Below are positions 42,662 through 49,806 of a DNA stretch of 64,000 nucleotides, in pieces. The stretch comes from Thermohalobaculum sp039821125 (GTDB lineage Bacteria > Pseudomonadota > Alphaproteobacteria > Rhodobacterales > Rhodobacteraceae). The translations under genes were made by a program, and so were the position numbers. Numbering within the stretch: the stretch's first letter is position 1; each line of letters begins with the position of its first letter. The DNA lies in the NCBI GenBank assembly GCA_039821125.1, contig JBCBOR010000002.1, forward strand, positions 62,001-126,000. Direction: 5' to 3'. A model generated the notes under the pieces. It did not search any database. It saw only the letters and a program-made list of their open reading frames with translations, and was not told where the DNA came from.

Positions 42662-43575
42662 CAGAACGGCCTTTGATAGCCGGGCAGCGCGTCGACAGCG
42701 GCGACGAGATCACGGGCGGCGTCGGCTGGCATCGGCATCAATGGCGGGCGGAGGCGGCCCCAGCGCTCATCACCGGTCCACGCCTGCATCAGGGCTTTCT
42801 GCGCCGGGATCGGCCCTGCCCCTGCGACCAGCTTGCGGAAGGCCCCAACCTCGGCGTTCAGGGCATCACGCCCGTCGGTCTCGCCGCTCTCGATCATAGC
42901 AATCAGCCGCGCGATGGCTGCGGGGTTGAGGTTGGCGGTGGCCGAGATGCAGCCCGCCGCATCGAGCGCATGACCCTCCATCAGGGTCGACTCCTGCGCC
43001 GGGTAGACGATCAATCCATCGATGGCCAGCAACTGCTCGGTGTTCGACCAGTCGCCAGAGCTGTCCTTGATCCCGACCACACATTCTGGGAACGCACTGT
43101 GCAAACGCTGCGCGACAGCGGGCGGAATGCCGACGCCAGCCACCTGCGGGATGTGGTAGAGGTAGAGCCGCAGCGCAGGCCGGTCGACCGCCTCGATCAG
43201 CCAGGCGAAATAATCATAGAGCCCCTCGTCCGAGACACCCTTGAAATAGAACGGCGGCAGGGTCATCGCACCTGCGCAACCCAGATCCACGGCATGCTGG
43301 GTCAGACGCACCGTGTCGGGCAAACTGGTCAGTCCCGTCCCCGGCACGATCTTCGCGGGGTCGATCCGTGCAACCAGTTTCTCGAGCAGCGCAAAGCGCT
43401 CCTCCATCCCGATGGACAGCGCTTCGCCCGTCGTGCCGAAGGGCGCCAACCCGACACAGCCTTGGTCGATCAACCACGCCGCGTGGTCGAGATAGAGTTC
43501 GTCGGCAATCGAATAGTCGGCATTGAAGGGCGTAAGGTTGGGCGCGATTACACCGCGCAAGGCGTCTGTCGTCAT
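42661..43575 (-). CDS. Dihydrodipicolinate synthase/N-acetylneuraminate lyase family protein
   Basis: A 304-residue class I aldolase-fold protein. The Schiff-base lysine is Lys170 in VVGIKDSSGDW, the proton-relay Tyr140 is in LYLYHIP, and the carboxylate-binding loop is GTTGE at 47-51. It may be an alternative 4-hydroxy-tetrahydrodipicolinate synthase or, more likely, an aldolase for a different 2-oxo acid: the divergent sequence argues against the housekeeping DapA. It follows cobQ after 33 bases and is coupled to the MOSC gene. Confidence 0.85.
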   Translation of the reverse strand: MTTDALRGVIAPNLTPFNADYSIADELYLDHAAWLIDQGCVGLAPFGTTGEALSIGMEERFALLEKLVARIDPAKIVPGTGLTSLPDTVRLTQHAVDLGCAGAMTLPPFYFKGVSDEGLYDYFAWLIEAVDRPALRLYLYHIPQVAGVGIPPAVAQRLHSAFPECVVGIKDSSGDWSNTEQLLAIDGLIVYPAQESTLMEGHALDAAGCISATANLNPAAIARLIAMIESGETDGRDALNAEVGAFRKLVAGAGPIPAQKALMQAWTGDERWGRLRPPLMPMPADAARDLVAAVDALPGYQRPF

Positions 43576-43608
43576 GGATGGTCCCCGATTCGGTTGGCCC
43601 TGATCTGA

Positions 43609-45063
43609 TCAACCACCCCGCGCGATGTCCAGCAACCCGTCGAGATCGGCATGTGTCTCAAGATGGTCCGCCAACCCATCGAGTGTCTGTTCGACCGCAG
43701 CTTGGTAACTGTAGGCCACATCGGACGCGCCGAGGCCGGACAGCCAAGCCGAGCGGAAGGCATCGCTGGAGAACACCCCATGTACATAGAGCCCGGCAAC
43801 CCGGCCATCCGGTGATTTCGCGCCGTCCAGCCGGCCATCGATGTCCAGCACCGGTCGCTCGCAATCGGGACCGTCGGTCCGACCGATATGAATCTCGTAG
43901 CCTTCAATATCGAGTCCGGTTGCGAGGTCCCGTCCGGTGATACGGTGCAGCGACTTGTCCGGCACCATGACCGTCTCGACATCCAGCAGACCCAGGCCAT
44001 TGTCAGTGCCAGGCGGGCCTTCAATCCCTTCCGGGTCCGCGATCGTTCGCCCAAGCATCTGATATCCGCCGCAAATCCCCAGCACTTGCCCGCCCCGGCG
44101 CCAATGGCCCATCAGATCGATGTCCCAGCCTTGCGCCCGCAGGAAGCTCAGATCGCCGCGAGTGGACTTGGATCCGGGCAGGATCACGACATTGGCATCG
44201 CCCGGCAGCGGGTGGCCCGGCTGGACCATCTCAACCGTCACGCCCGGCGTTTGCTTCAGCGGATCGAGATCATCGAAGTTGGCGATCCGCGAGATCATCG
44301 GGCAGACGATCTTCAGGGTGCCACCATGGGCATTTGGCCGGATATCGGCGGCATCCTCGGCAGGCAGGCGATGCGCATCGGCGAACCAGGGGATGACGCC
44401 AAGGCCGCGCCATCCCGTGCGGTCTGCGATCTCGTGATAGCCGTCATCGAACAGCGAGGGGTCTCCACGAAACTTGTTGATCAGAAAGCCGCGGATCCGG
44501 ACGCGATCCAACTCCGGCAACACCGCATGAGTGCCGACGATCTGCGCAATGACGCCGCCTCGGTCGATATCCCCGGCGAGCACTACGGGCAGGTCCATCG
44601 CCTCGGCAAAGCCCATGTTCGCGATATCGCCTTTGCGCAAGTTGATCTCGGCCGGACTGCCGGCGCCTTCGACCAGAACGAGATCCGCCTGTTGCGAGAG
44701 CGTGCGAAACCCAGCACAGACCGCATCCAGCAGCGACGGTTTCAGCGCCGCATAATCCCGCGCCTTGACCGTGGTCAGACGCTTGCCATTGACGACGACC
44801 TGCGCGCCCCTGTCGGTCTCCGGCTTCAGCAGCACAGGGTTCATGGCCGTGACCGGGTCGACCCCGCAAGCCTGAGCTTGCAGGGCCTGTGCGCGGCCGA
44901 TCTCGCCGCCATCGGTGGTCACCATTGCATTGTTCGACATGTTCTGCGGTTTGAACGGTCGCACTGTCAGACCACGCCTCACATAGGCCCGGCAGAGCCC
45001 CGCGACGAGCATCGACTTGCCGACATTGGAGCCTGTGCCCTGGATCATGACCATCGCGGTCAC
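43609..45063 (-). CDS. cobQ: Cobyric acid synthase
   Basis: Glutamine-dependent amidotransferase of 484 residues that amidates four peripheral carboxyls of adenosylcobyrinic acid a,c-diamide. The N-terminal dethiobiotin-synthetase-like ATPase has its P-loop in QGTGSNVGKS (residues 8-17). The C-terminal class I glutaminase-like domain has its nucleophile in LGICGGYQMLG and the later His in YVHGVFSSD. The start overlaps cobU by four bases. Confidence 0.96.
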   Translation of the reverse strand: MTAMVMIQGTGSNVGKSMLVAGLCRAYVRRGLTVRPFKPQNMSNNAMVTTDGGEIGRAQALQAQACGVDPVTAMNPVLLKPETDRGAQVVVNGKRLTTVKARDYAALKPSLLDAVCAGFRTLSQQADLVLVEGAGSPAEINLRKGDIANMGFAEAMDLPVVLAGDIDRGGVIAQIVGTHAVLPELDRVRIRGFLINKFRGDPSLFDDGYHEIADRTGWRGLGVIPWFADAHRLPAEDAADIRPNAHGGTLKIVCPMISRIANFDDLDPLKQTPGVTVEMVQPGHPLPGDANVVILPGSKSTRGDLSFLRAQGWDIDLMGHWRRGGQVLGICGGYQMLGRTIADPEGIEGPPGTDNGLGLLDVETVMVPDKSLHRITGRDLATGLDIEGYEIHIGRTDGPDCERPVLDIDGRLDGAKSPDGRVAGLYVHGVFSSDAFRSAWLSGLGASDVAYSYQAAVEQTLDGLADHLETHADLDGLLDIARGG

Positions 45064-45569
45064 GGGGCGCCCTTCAGGGTCATGGGCAGGCCAGCGGCCA
45101 TGAACTCGACATGATCGACCGCGGACGCGACCTGCTGGTTCAGGCGACCTTGAGCATCGCGGAATCGCCGGGCAAGTGCGTTCTCAGGCGCGATGGACAG
45201 ACCGACTTCGTTCGAGACGAAGATCACGCGGGCCCGCGCATTTTCGATTGCCTGAAGCAATCCTGTGGTTTCCTGCGCGATATCCCGGCCATGGTGCATC
45301 AGGTTGGACAGCCAGAGGGTAAGACAGTCGATCACCAGCGTGCCGGTTTCAGCCTCGGCGACCGGGTCGGCGATATCCAGGGGCGCTTCGATGAGGCCCC
45401 AGTCGGCGCCGCGCTCGGCCTTGTGAAGTGCGATACGCTCGGACATCTCGTCATCCAGCGCCTCGGCGGTGGCGAGAAAGATCCTTGGCCGATCCGTCGC
45501 CAAGGCCAGCGCACGCGCCGATTTGCCGGATCGCGCGCCGCCGAGGATCAGGGATGACCGCGCGCTCAC
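45060..45569 (-). CDS. cobU: Adenosylcobinamide kinase/guanylyltransferase
   Basis: A 169-residue bifunctional enzyme (CobU/CobP) that phosphorylates adenosylcobinamide and then makes GDP-cobinamide. The P-loop is GGARSGKS at 10-17, and the nucleotide-binding VIDCLTLWLSNL and VIFVSNEVGL segments are typical. The start is the GTG at 45569, overlapping the phosphatase stop by four bases; upstream codons in frame belong to the antisense shadow of the phosphatase gene. Also called cobP. Confidence 0.94.
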   Translation of the reverse strand: MSARSSLILGGARSGKSARALALATDRPRIFLATAEALDDEMSERIALHKAERGADWGLIEAPLDIADPVAEAETGTLVIDCLTLWLSNLMHHGRDIAQETTGLLQAIENARARVIFVSNEVGLSIAPENALARRFRDAQGRLNQQVASAVDHVEFMAAGLPMTLKGAP

Positions 45570-46087
45570 AGCGGTTGCTCGATGATCTGGATCGGCGTGC
45601 AATAGGGCACAGCCTCGGAGAACACGGCATCGAAGCTGGCGCCGCCCAGGATCATCCGCGCCGCACGGATCACCCCCGCATGGGTCACGATGAGCGCGTT
45701 CTTTGGCGCCGCGGCAAGACCATCGGCGACCCGGTCGAACATCGCAGCAAAGGTCTCGCCGCCCGGCGGGGCACGTTCCCAGGGGTCTTCGGCCCAGTGA
45801 TCGGTCTGATCGCGCGGCAGCACGTTCCACGCGCAGCCTTCCCACTGGCCGAAATCCATCTCCTGCAAGCGCAGATCCTGAATGACCGAGATGCTGTCGC
45901 GGCTTGCAATCGCAAGCGCCAGCGTCGTGCAACGCCGTGCCGGACTGCTGACGATGGCGGTCTGGCGGGGAAGCTTCTCCAACACCTCACGGATCTGCCG
46001 CCCGCCCGCTTCGCTGACTTCGACATCGAGCCGACCGTAGCAGAGACCCGGCGCTGCCGCGGTCACGGGATGACGCAGAAACATCAT
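45566..46087 (-). CDS. Histidine phosphatase (CobC-like, alpha-ribazole phosphatase candidate)
   Basis: A 173-residue member of the histidine phosphatase superfamily. The catalytic block at the N-terminus reads LRHP (His6), where most relatives have RHG, and the second catalytic His is in VTHAGVIRA. Other family residues are Arg in SSPARRC and Glu in LQEMDFGQWEG. In this operon it probably removes the phosphate from alpha-ribazole or adenosylcobalamin phosphate, as CobC does. It is coupled to cobS and cobU by four-base overlaps on both sides. Confidence 0.85.
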   Translation of the reverse strand: MMFLRHPVTAAAPGLCYGRLDVEVSEAGGRQIREVLEKLPRQTAIVSSPARRCTTLALAIASRDSISVIQDLRLQEMDFGQWEGCAWNVLPRDQTDHWAEDPWERAPPGGETFAAMFDRVADGLAAAPKNALIVTHAGVIRAARMILGGASFDAVFSEAVPYCTPIQIIEQPL

Positions 46088-46839
46088 GTCCAGGCGGCCG
46101 CGAGGAAGATCAGCACCGAGATCTCGGCGACCTGCTGCACTGCGCCAAGTCCATCGCCCGTGTAGCCGCCCAGGCGACGGAAAAGCAGCGCGACCATGAC
46201 GCTGGCCGCGATGATCGCCGCGGCGAGGGCGCCAAGACCAAGTGAGGGCCCAAGGACCATGGCAATCAGGACGGCGGTGGCAACGGCGAACGCCGCTTCG
46301 CCCCTTGTCACGTCGGCGGCAGATCGCGCCAGCCCATCGGCGCGTGCATAGCGGCCAAAAGCCAGCACGGGCGGGATCATCCCGCGGCTGACCGCATGGC
46401 CGACCAAAATGGCACTGGCGCCATGGCTCGCCGTCATCACCGAGAGCGCGCCCCATCTCAGACCGATTGAGAACACCAGACCCGCTGCACCGTACGCGCC
46501 GATCCGGCTGTCGCGCATGATCTCGAGCGCACGCTCACGCGTCGATCCGCCGCCAAGCCCGTCGCAGCAATCGGCAAACCCGTCCTCGTGCAATGCACCC
46601 GTGAGAAGAACCCCAAAGGCAAGTGCCAGCCCAGCGGCGAGCACGCCGGGAAGCGCCTGCGATGCAAGCCAGAAGGCAGCGCCCGTGACCCCGCCGATCA
46701 ACAGGCCGACCAACGGGAAGTAGCGTGCGGCGCGGGCCAACCGGGTTTCCTCGTACTCCAGCGCAACGGGCACAGGGATCCGCGTCAGGAATATGATCCC
46801 GATCAGGAGATGTCCGATCTCTCGCCCGATTGCCCCCAT
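46084..46839 (-). CDS. cobS: Adenosylcobinamide-GDP ribazoletransferase
   Basis: A 251-residue integral membrane enzyme (also called CobV) joining GDP-cobinamide with alpha-ribazole. It has about six hydrophobic helices; the active-site loop is ALHEDGFADCCDGLGGG followed by MRDSRIGAYGA, the family signature. The ATG at 46839 gives the usual start; the open frame upstream lies antisense to nothing conserved and overlaps cobT. It follows cobT with a ten-base gap. Confidence 0.95.
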   Translation of the reverse strand: MGAIGREIGHLLIGIIFLTRIPVPVALEYEETRLARAARYFPLVGLLIGGVTGAAFWLASQALPGVLAAGLALAFGVLLTGALHEDGFADCCDGLGGGSTRERALEIMRDSRIGAYGAAGLVFSIGLRWGALSVMTASHGASAILVGHAVSRGMIPPVLAFGRYARADGLARSAADVTRGEAAFAVATAVLIAMVLGPSLGLGALAAAIIAASVMVALLFRRLGGYTGDGLGAVQQVAEISVLIFLAAAWT

Positions 46840-46849
46840 CGCGACGTCT

Positions 46850-47890
46850 CTATGCCTTGTCCGAGACGCCGGCGCTCTCGAATGTCGCCATATCCGCAAG
46901 CATGGCACAGGCGGCCCGCAGAAGCGGCAGCGCGAGAAGCGCACCCGTCCCCTCGCCGAGGCGCAGATCGAGATCGAGCAAGGGACGGGCACCCAGCGTG
47001 TCCAGCATCAACCGGTGGCCCGGTTCGTGCGAGCGGTGGGCAAAGACCGCATACGGCTTTGCCTCAGGCCGTGCCGTCAGAGCAACAAGCGCTGCCGCGG
47101 TCGCGATAAAGCCGTCAATCAGGACCGGCATACGGCTCGATGCTGCGCCGATGATCGCGCCGGTCATACAGGCGATTTCGAGACCCCCGAATGCCGCAAG
47201 CGCATCCTCGGGACCCGACACCGCTCGACGTGCAGCGGTTCGCGCAAGAATTTCGCGTTTACGCTCCACACCATCCGGATCGAGACCTGCGCCGGGGCCT
47301 GTGAGAGCGGCGAGGTCCAAGCCCGCAACGGCATGCGCCAGCAGAGATGCGGTCGCTGTGTTGCCGATTCCCATCTCCCCGAGCAATAGCACGCTGGCTC
47401 CATCCGTTTTCTGGGCCGCAATCGCCAGATTGGCTCCGTAGCGCAGGGCCTTGGTGACTTCCCCGGGCGTCAGAGCATCTTCCTGTGCCGCGTTGCGTGT
47501 GCCTTTGCGAATATTGGCCCTAAGGAGGGTATCGCTGTCAGGCAGATCCGAGGCAACGCCCGCATCGACAACACGCAACCCTGCACCGTTCGAACGTGCA
47601 AAAACATTCGCCGCAGCACCGCCGCCAAGAAAGTTGAGCACCATTTGGGCCGTCACTTCTTGTGGCCAGGCCGAGACACCCTCTGCCACCAGGCCATGAT
47701 CCGCCGCAAAGATGATCAGATGCGCCGGATCCGCGGTCGGGTCAGGCCGGTCCTGGGCAAGCGCCAGCGCCAGCGCGAGCTCCTCGATCCGCCCAAGCGA
47801 TCCCGGTGGCTTGGTTTTGACGTCGATTGCATGCCGGACCTGTTCGGGCAGCGCCGCATCGACCGGGGCGATGGTCAGATCACTCAGCAT
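46850..47890 (-). CDS. cobT: Nicotinate-nucleotide-dimethylbenzimidazole phosphoribosyltransferase
   Basis: A 346-residue enzyme making alpha-ribazole phosphate for the lower ligand of cobalamin. Family blocks seen: IDVKTKPPGSLGRIEELA, IIFAADHGLVAEGVSAWP, LLLGEMGIGNTATASLLA and the C-terminal LDLRLGEGTGALLALPL with the catalytic Glu. The ATG at 47890 is chosen because it starts the conserved protein; it overlaps the DUF1636 gene by 11 bases. Confidence 0.95.
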   Translation of the reverse strand: MLSDLTIAPVDAALPEQVRHAIDVKTKPPGSLGRIEELALALALAQDRPDPTADPAHLIIFAADHGLVAEGVSAWPQEVTAQMVLNFLGGGAAANVFARSNGAGLRVVDAGVASDLPDSDTLLRANIRKGTRNAAQEDALTPGEVTKALRYGANLAIAAQKTDGASVLLLGEMGIGNTATASLLAHAVAGLDLAALTGPGAGLDPDGVERKREILARTAARRAVSGPEDALAAFGGLEIACMTGAIIGAASSRMPVLIDGFIATAAALVALTARPEAKPYAVFAHRSHEPGHRLMLDTLGARPLLDLDLRLGEGTGALLALPLLRAACAMLADMATFESAGVSDKA

Positions 47891-48266
47891 CCAACGCCCC
47901 GATGGCTGGAATGCGTGCCACGAAATGGCCTTTGACGCCTTGCGGCCATTGCTTGAAAGGGACCTGCCCACTCTCGCTCGCCGCATGCAGCACGGCATAC
48001 TCAACAACCGCTGCGGCCGCGTCGTCGGACGGCTCGAACGTTCCGAGCACATAGGTCAGCTTGCCGGGCGCAGCGATCGCCGTGTTGCAATGACGCTCGC
48101 AGCCCATCAGGCAGGACTGGCGCTTGACCTGCACGTCGGGCGTGTCCACGGCGGCCGCCTCGACCAATCCGGCCAGAATTTCGCCCCCCGTGCGCCCAGC
48201 GGGATCCGTTTTCTCCTCGGCCGAGAATTTGCACGTGTCGCACACGAATATGGTCGTCTTTGTCAT
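47880..48266 (-). CDS. DUF1636 family metal-binding protein
   Basis: A 128-residue protein with five cysteines: Cys9 and Cys12 (CDTC), then Cys52, Cys56 and Cys60 (CLMGCERHC). The spacing is consistent with a thioredoxin-like [2Fe-2S] ferredoxin fold. DUF1636 genes are often found in cobalamin or metal loci of alphaproteobacteria, and this one is the first gene of the minus-strand cobalamin operon, overlapping cobT by 11 bases. It may carry electrons for corrin reduction or bind cobalt; neither is shown. Confidence 0.83.
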   Translation of the reverse strand: MTKTTIFVCDTCKFSAEEKTDPAGRTGGEILAGLVEAAAVDTPDVQVKRQSCLMGCERHCNTAIAAPGKLTYVLGTFEPSDDAAAAVVEYAVLHAASESGQVPFKQWPQGVKGHFVARIPAIGALDAE

Positions 48267-48523
48267 TCTGCTCGCTGTCTCCGTGAGTCGTGCCTGATAT
48301 CTAGCCGCCTGCTGCCGTCGTGTCTGCGCCCTTAACGGGCGAATTTGTCATTGAAGACGACATGGCCCTGCCCTAGACCCGGTGATACTGAACGGCGCAC
48401 CCATCGGGGGCTGAGCGGATCCGGGCCTAGGCCGACCCATATCGGGGGCCGCGGACGGAGCGGTTCGGAAGGGCACGATGTGCCTGGTCCTCGCTTGCGT
48501 TTTGACCTGAGCACGAGGACATC
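48267..48523. promoter_or_regulatory. Divergent control region of the two main cobalamin operons
   Basis: A 257-base gene-free stretch between the DUF1636 and DUF6732-like starts. It should hold promoters for both directions, but no clear -35/-10 pair was found. It can fold: CCTAGACCCGG (48372-48382) pairs with CCGGGCCTAGG (48421-48431) with one mismatch, and two similar elements, ACCCATCGGGGG and ACCCATATCGGGGG, lie within and after it. No B12 box was found on either strand. Confidence 0.5.
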
Positions 48524-48700
48524 ATGCCCAAAATCCTGACCTTTCTGACCGCCGCCGCCCTTTCTACCAATGCCTTCGCCCATGCTGGCCACGTCGCCGA
48601 GACCGCGGGTCACACCCATTGGGGCGAGGTAGCTGCAGTGGTCGCGCTGATGGCAGCAGGGATCGCTGTTCTGGTGCGCTCGGCGTGCAAGACCACCTGA
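48524..48700 (+). CDS. Small DUF6732-like membrane protein
   Basis: A 58-residue protein with a signal-like start (MPKILTFLTAAALSTNAFA), a His-rich short segment (HAGHVAETAGHTHW) and one membrane helix (VAAVVALMAAGIAVLV). The pattern resembles DUF6732 proteins of Rhodobacteraceae cobalamin loci. The histidines could bind cobalt or another metal at the outer face of the inner membrane. CACGAGGAC precedes the ATG. Its stop overlaps the cbiX start (TGATG), so it is translationally coupled to cbiX. Confidence 0.7.
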   Translation: MPKILTFLTAAALSTNAFAHAGHVAETAGHTHWGEVAAVVALMAAGIAVLVRSACKTT

Positions 48701-49806
48701 TGTCCAAGATCGGGGTCATGATCTGCGGCCATGGCTCGCGTAGCCAGGCCGCGGTAGACGAATTCGCGGTTCTCGCCGAGCGCTTGCGGGATCACTTCAC
48801 CGACTGGCCGGTCGAATACGGTTATCTCGAATTCGCCAATCCGGTGGTGCGCGATGGCCTCGACAAACTGCGTACGGTTGGGTGTGATCACATCCTTGCG
48901 GTGCCGGGAATGCTGTTCGCAGCAATGCATGCGAAGAACGACATCCCCTCTGTCCTGAACACCTATGCCGCAAAGCACGGCATCAAGATCCAGTACGGCC
49001 GCGAGCTTGGCGTAGACCCGAAAATGGTTGCCGCCGCCGGGGCCCGGGTGCAGGAGGCCTTGGACCGGGCCAACGCCGAGAGCGATGAGGTCCCTCTGCA
49101 CGAGACGTGTCTGGTGGTGATCGGACGCGGCGCCTCCGATCCGGATGCCAACGCGAATGTCTCGAAGATCACACGGCTTCTGTGGGAGGGCTTCGGCTTC
49201 GGCTGGGCCGAGACCGGCTATTCCGGCGTCACCTTCCCGCTGGTGGAACCCTGTCTCGAAAAGGTCTCGCGCCTTGGCTATCGCCGCGTGATCGTCTTCC
49301 CGTACTTCCTGTTCACCGGCATTCTGATCGACCGCATCTATGGCTTCACGGACGTTGTCGCCGAGGCCCACCCAGAGATCGAGTTCGTCAAGGCGGGCTA
49401 TCTCAACGATCATCCCCAGGTGATCGCCACGTTTGCCGAGCGCGTGACCGAAATCCTCGACGGTCAGAACCTGATGAACTGCGCCATGTGCAAGTACCGC
49501 GCACAGGTGTTGGGCTTCGAGACCGAGGTTGGCATGCCCCAGGAGAGCCATCACCACCATGTCGAGGGACAAGGGGCGAGCGCGCCCGGGTCAAACGTCG
49601 CGGACTGTGCGCTGTGTGATACGTTCTGCACGGGCGCATGTCGTCTCGAGGCGGGTCACGCGCATGGCCACCACCACCATGATCACGATCATCACCACGG
49701 TCACAGCCATGATCATGATCACGACCATCATCACCCGCCCTACCCGCATGCAGACCACCCGCTCGGGCCTGAAAGCGTTCGTAAACACATGAAGGAGACG
49801 GGGTGA
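48700..49806 (+). CDS. cbiX: CbiX-type sirohydrochlorin chelatase with Cys pair and His-rich tail
   Basis: A 368-residue two-domain chelatase. The first domain starts MICGHGSR with metal-site His11; the second spans about residues 135-260. The segment MNCAMCKYR and a second Cys cluster (DCALCDTFCTGACR) suggest an Fe-S cluster or metal site. The tail (residues about 330-358) is almost only His and Asp. CbiX inserts cobalt (or iron) into sirohydrochlorin, the early-insertion step. It overlaps the next gene by four bases. Confidence 0.92.
   Translation: MSKIGVMICGHGSRSQAAVDEFAVLAERLRDHFTDWPVEYGYLEFANPVVRDGLDKLRTVGCDHILAVPGMLFAAMHAKNDIPSVLNTYAAKHGIKIQYGRELGVDPKMVAAAGARVQEALDRANAESDEVPLHETCLVVIGRGASDPDANANVSKITRLLWEGFGFGWAETGYSGVTFPLVEPCLEKVSRLGYRRVIVFPYFLFTGILIDRIYGFTDVVAEAHPEIEFVKAGYLNDHPQVIATFAERVTEILDGQNLMNCAMCKYRAQVLGFETEVGMPQESHHHHVEGQGASAPGSNVADCALCDTFCTGACRLEAGHAHGHHHHDHDHHHGHSHDHDHDHHHPPYPHADHPLGPESVRKHMKETG

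Noticed and set aside
48001..48320. Longer versions of cobT and cobS starting upstream of the chosen ATGs
   Set aside because: The extra residues overlap neighbouring genes, read as shadow sequence, and lie before the conserved family starts.
48267..48523. Possible second cobalamin riboswitch in the divergent region
   Set aside because: No B12 box, no GCCACTG element and no GCGACTGT-type segment on either strand.
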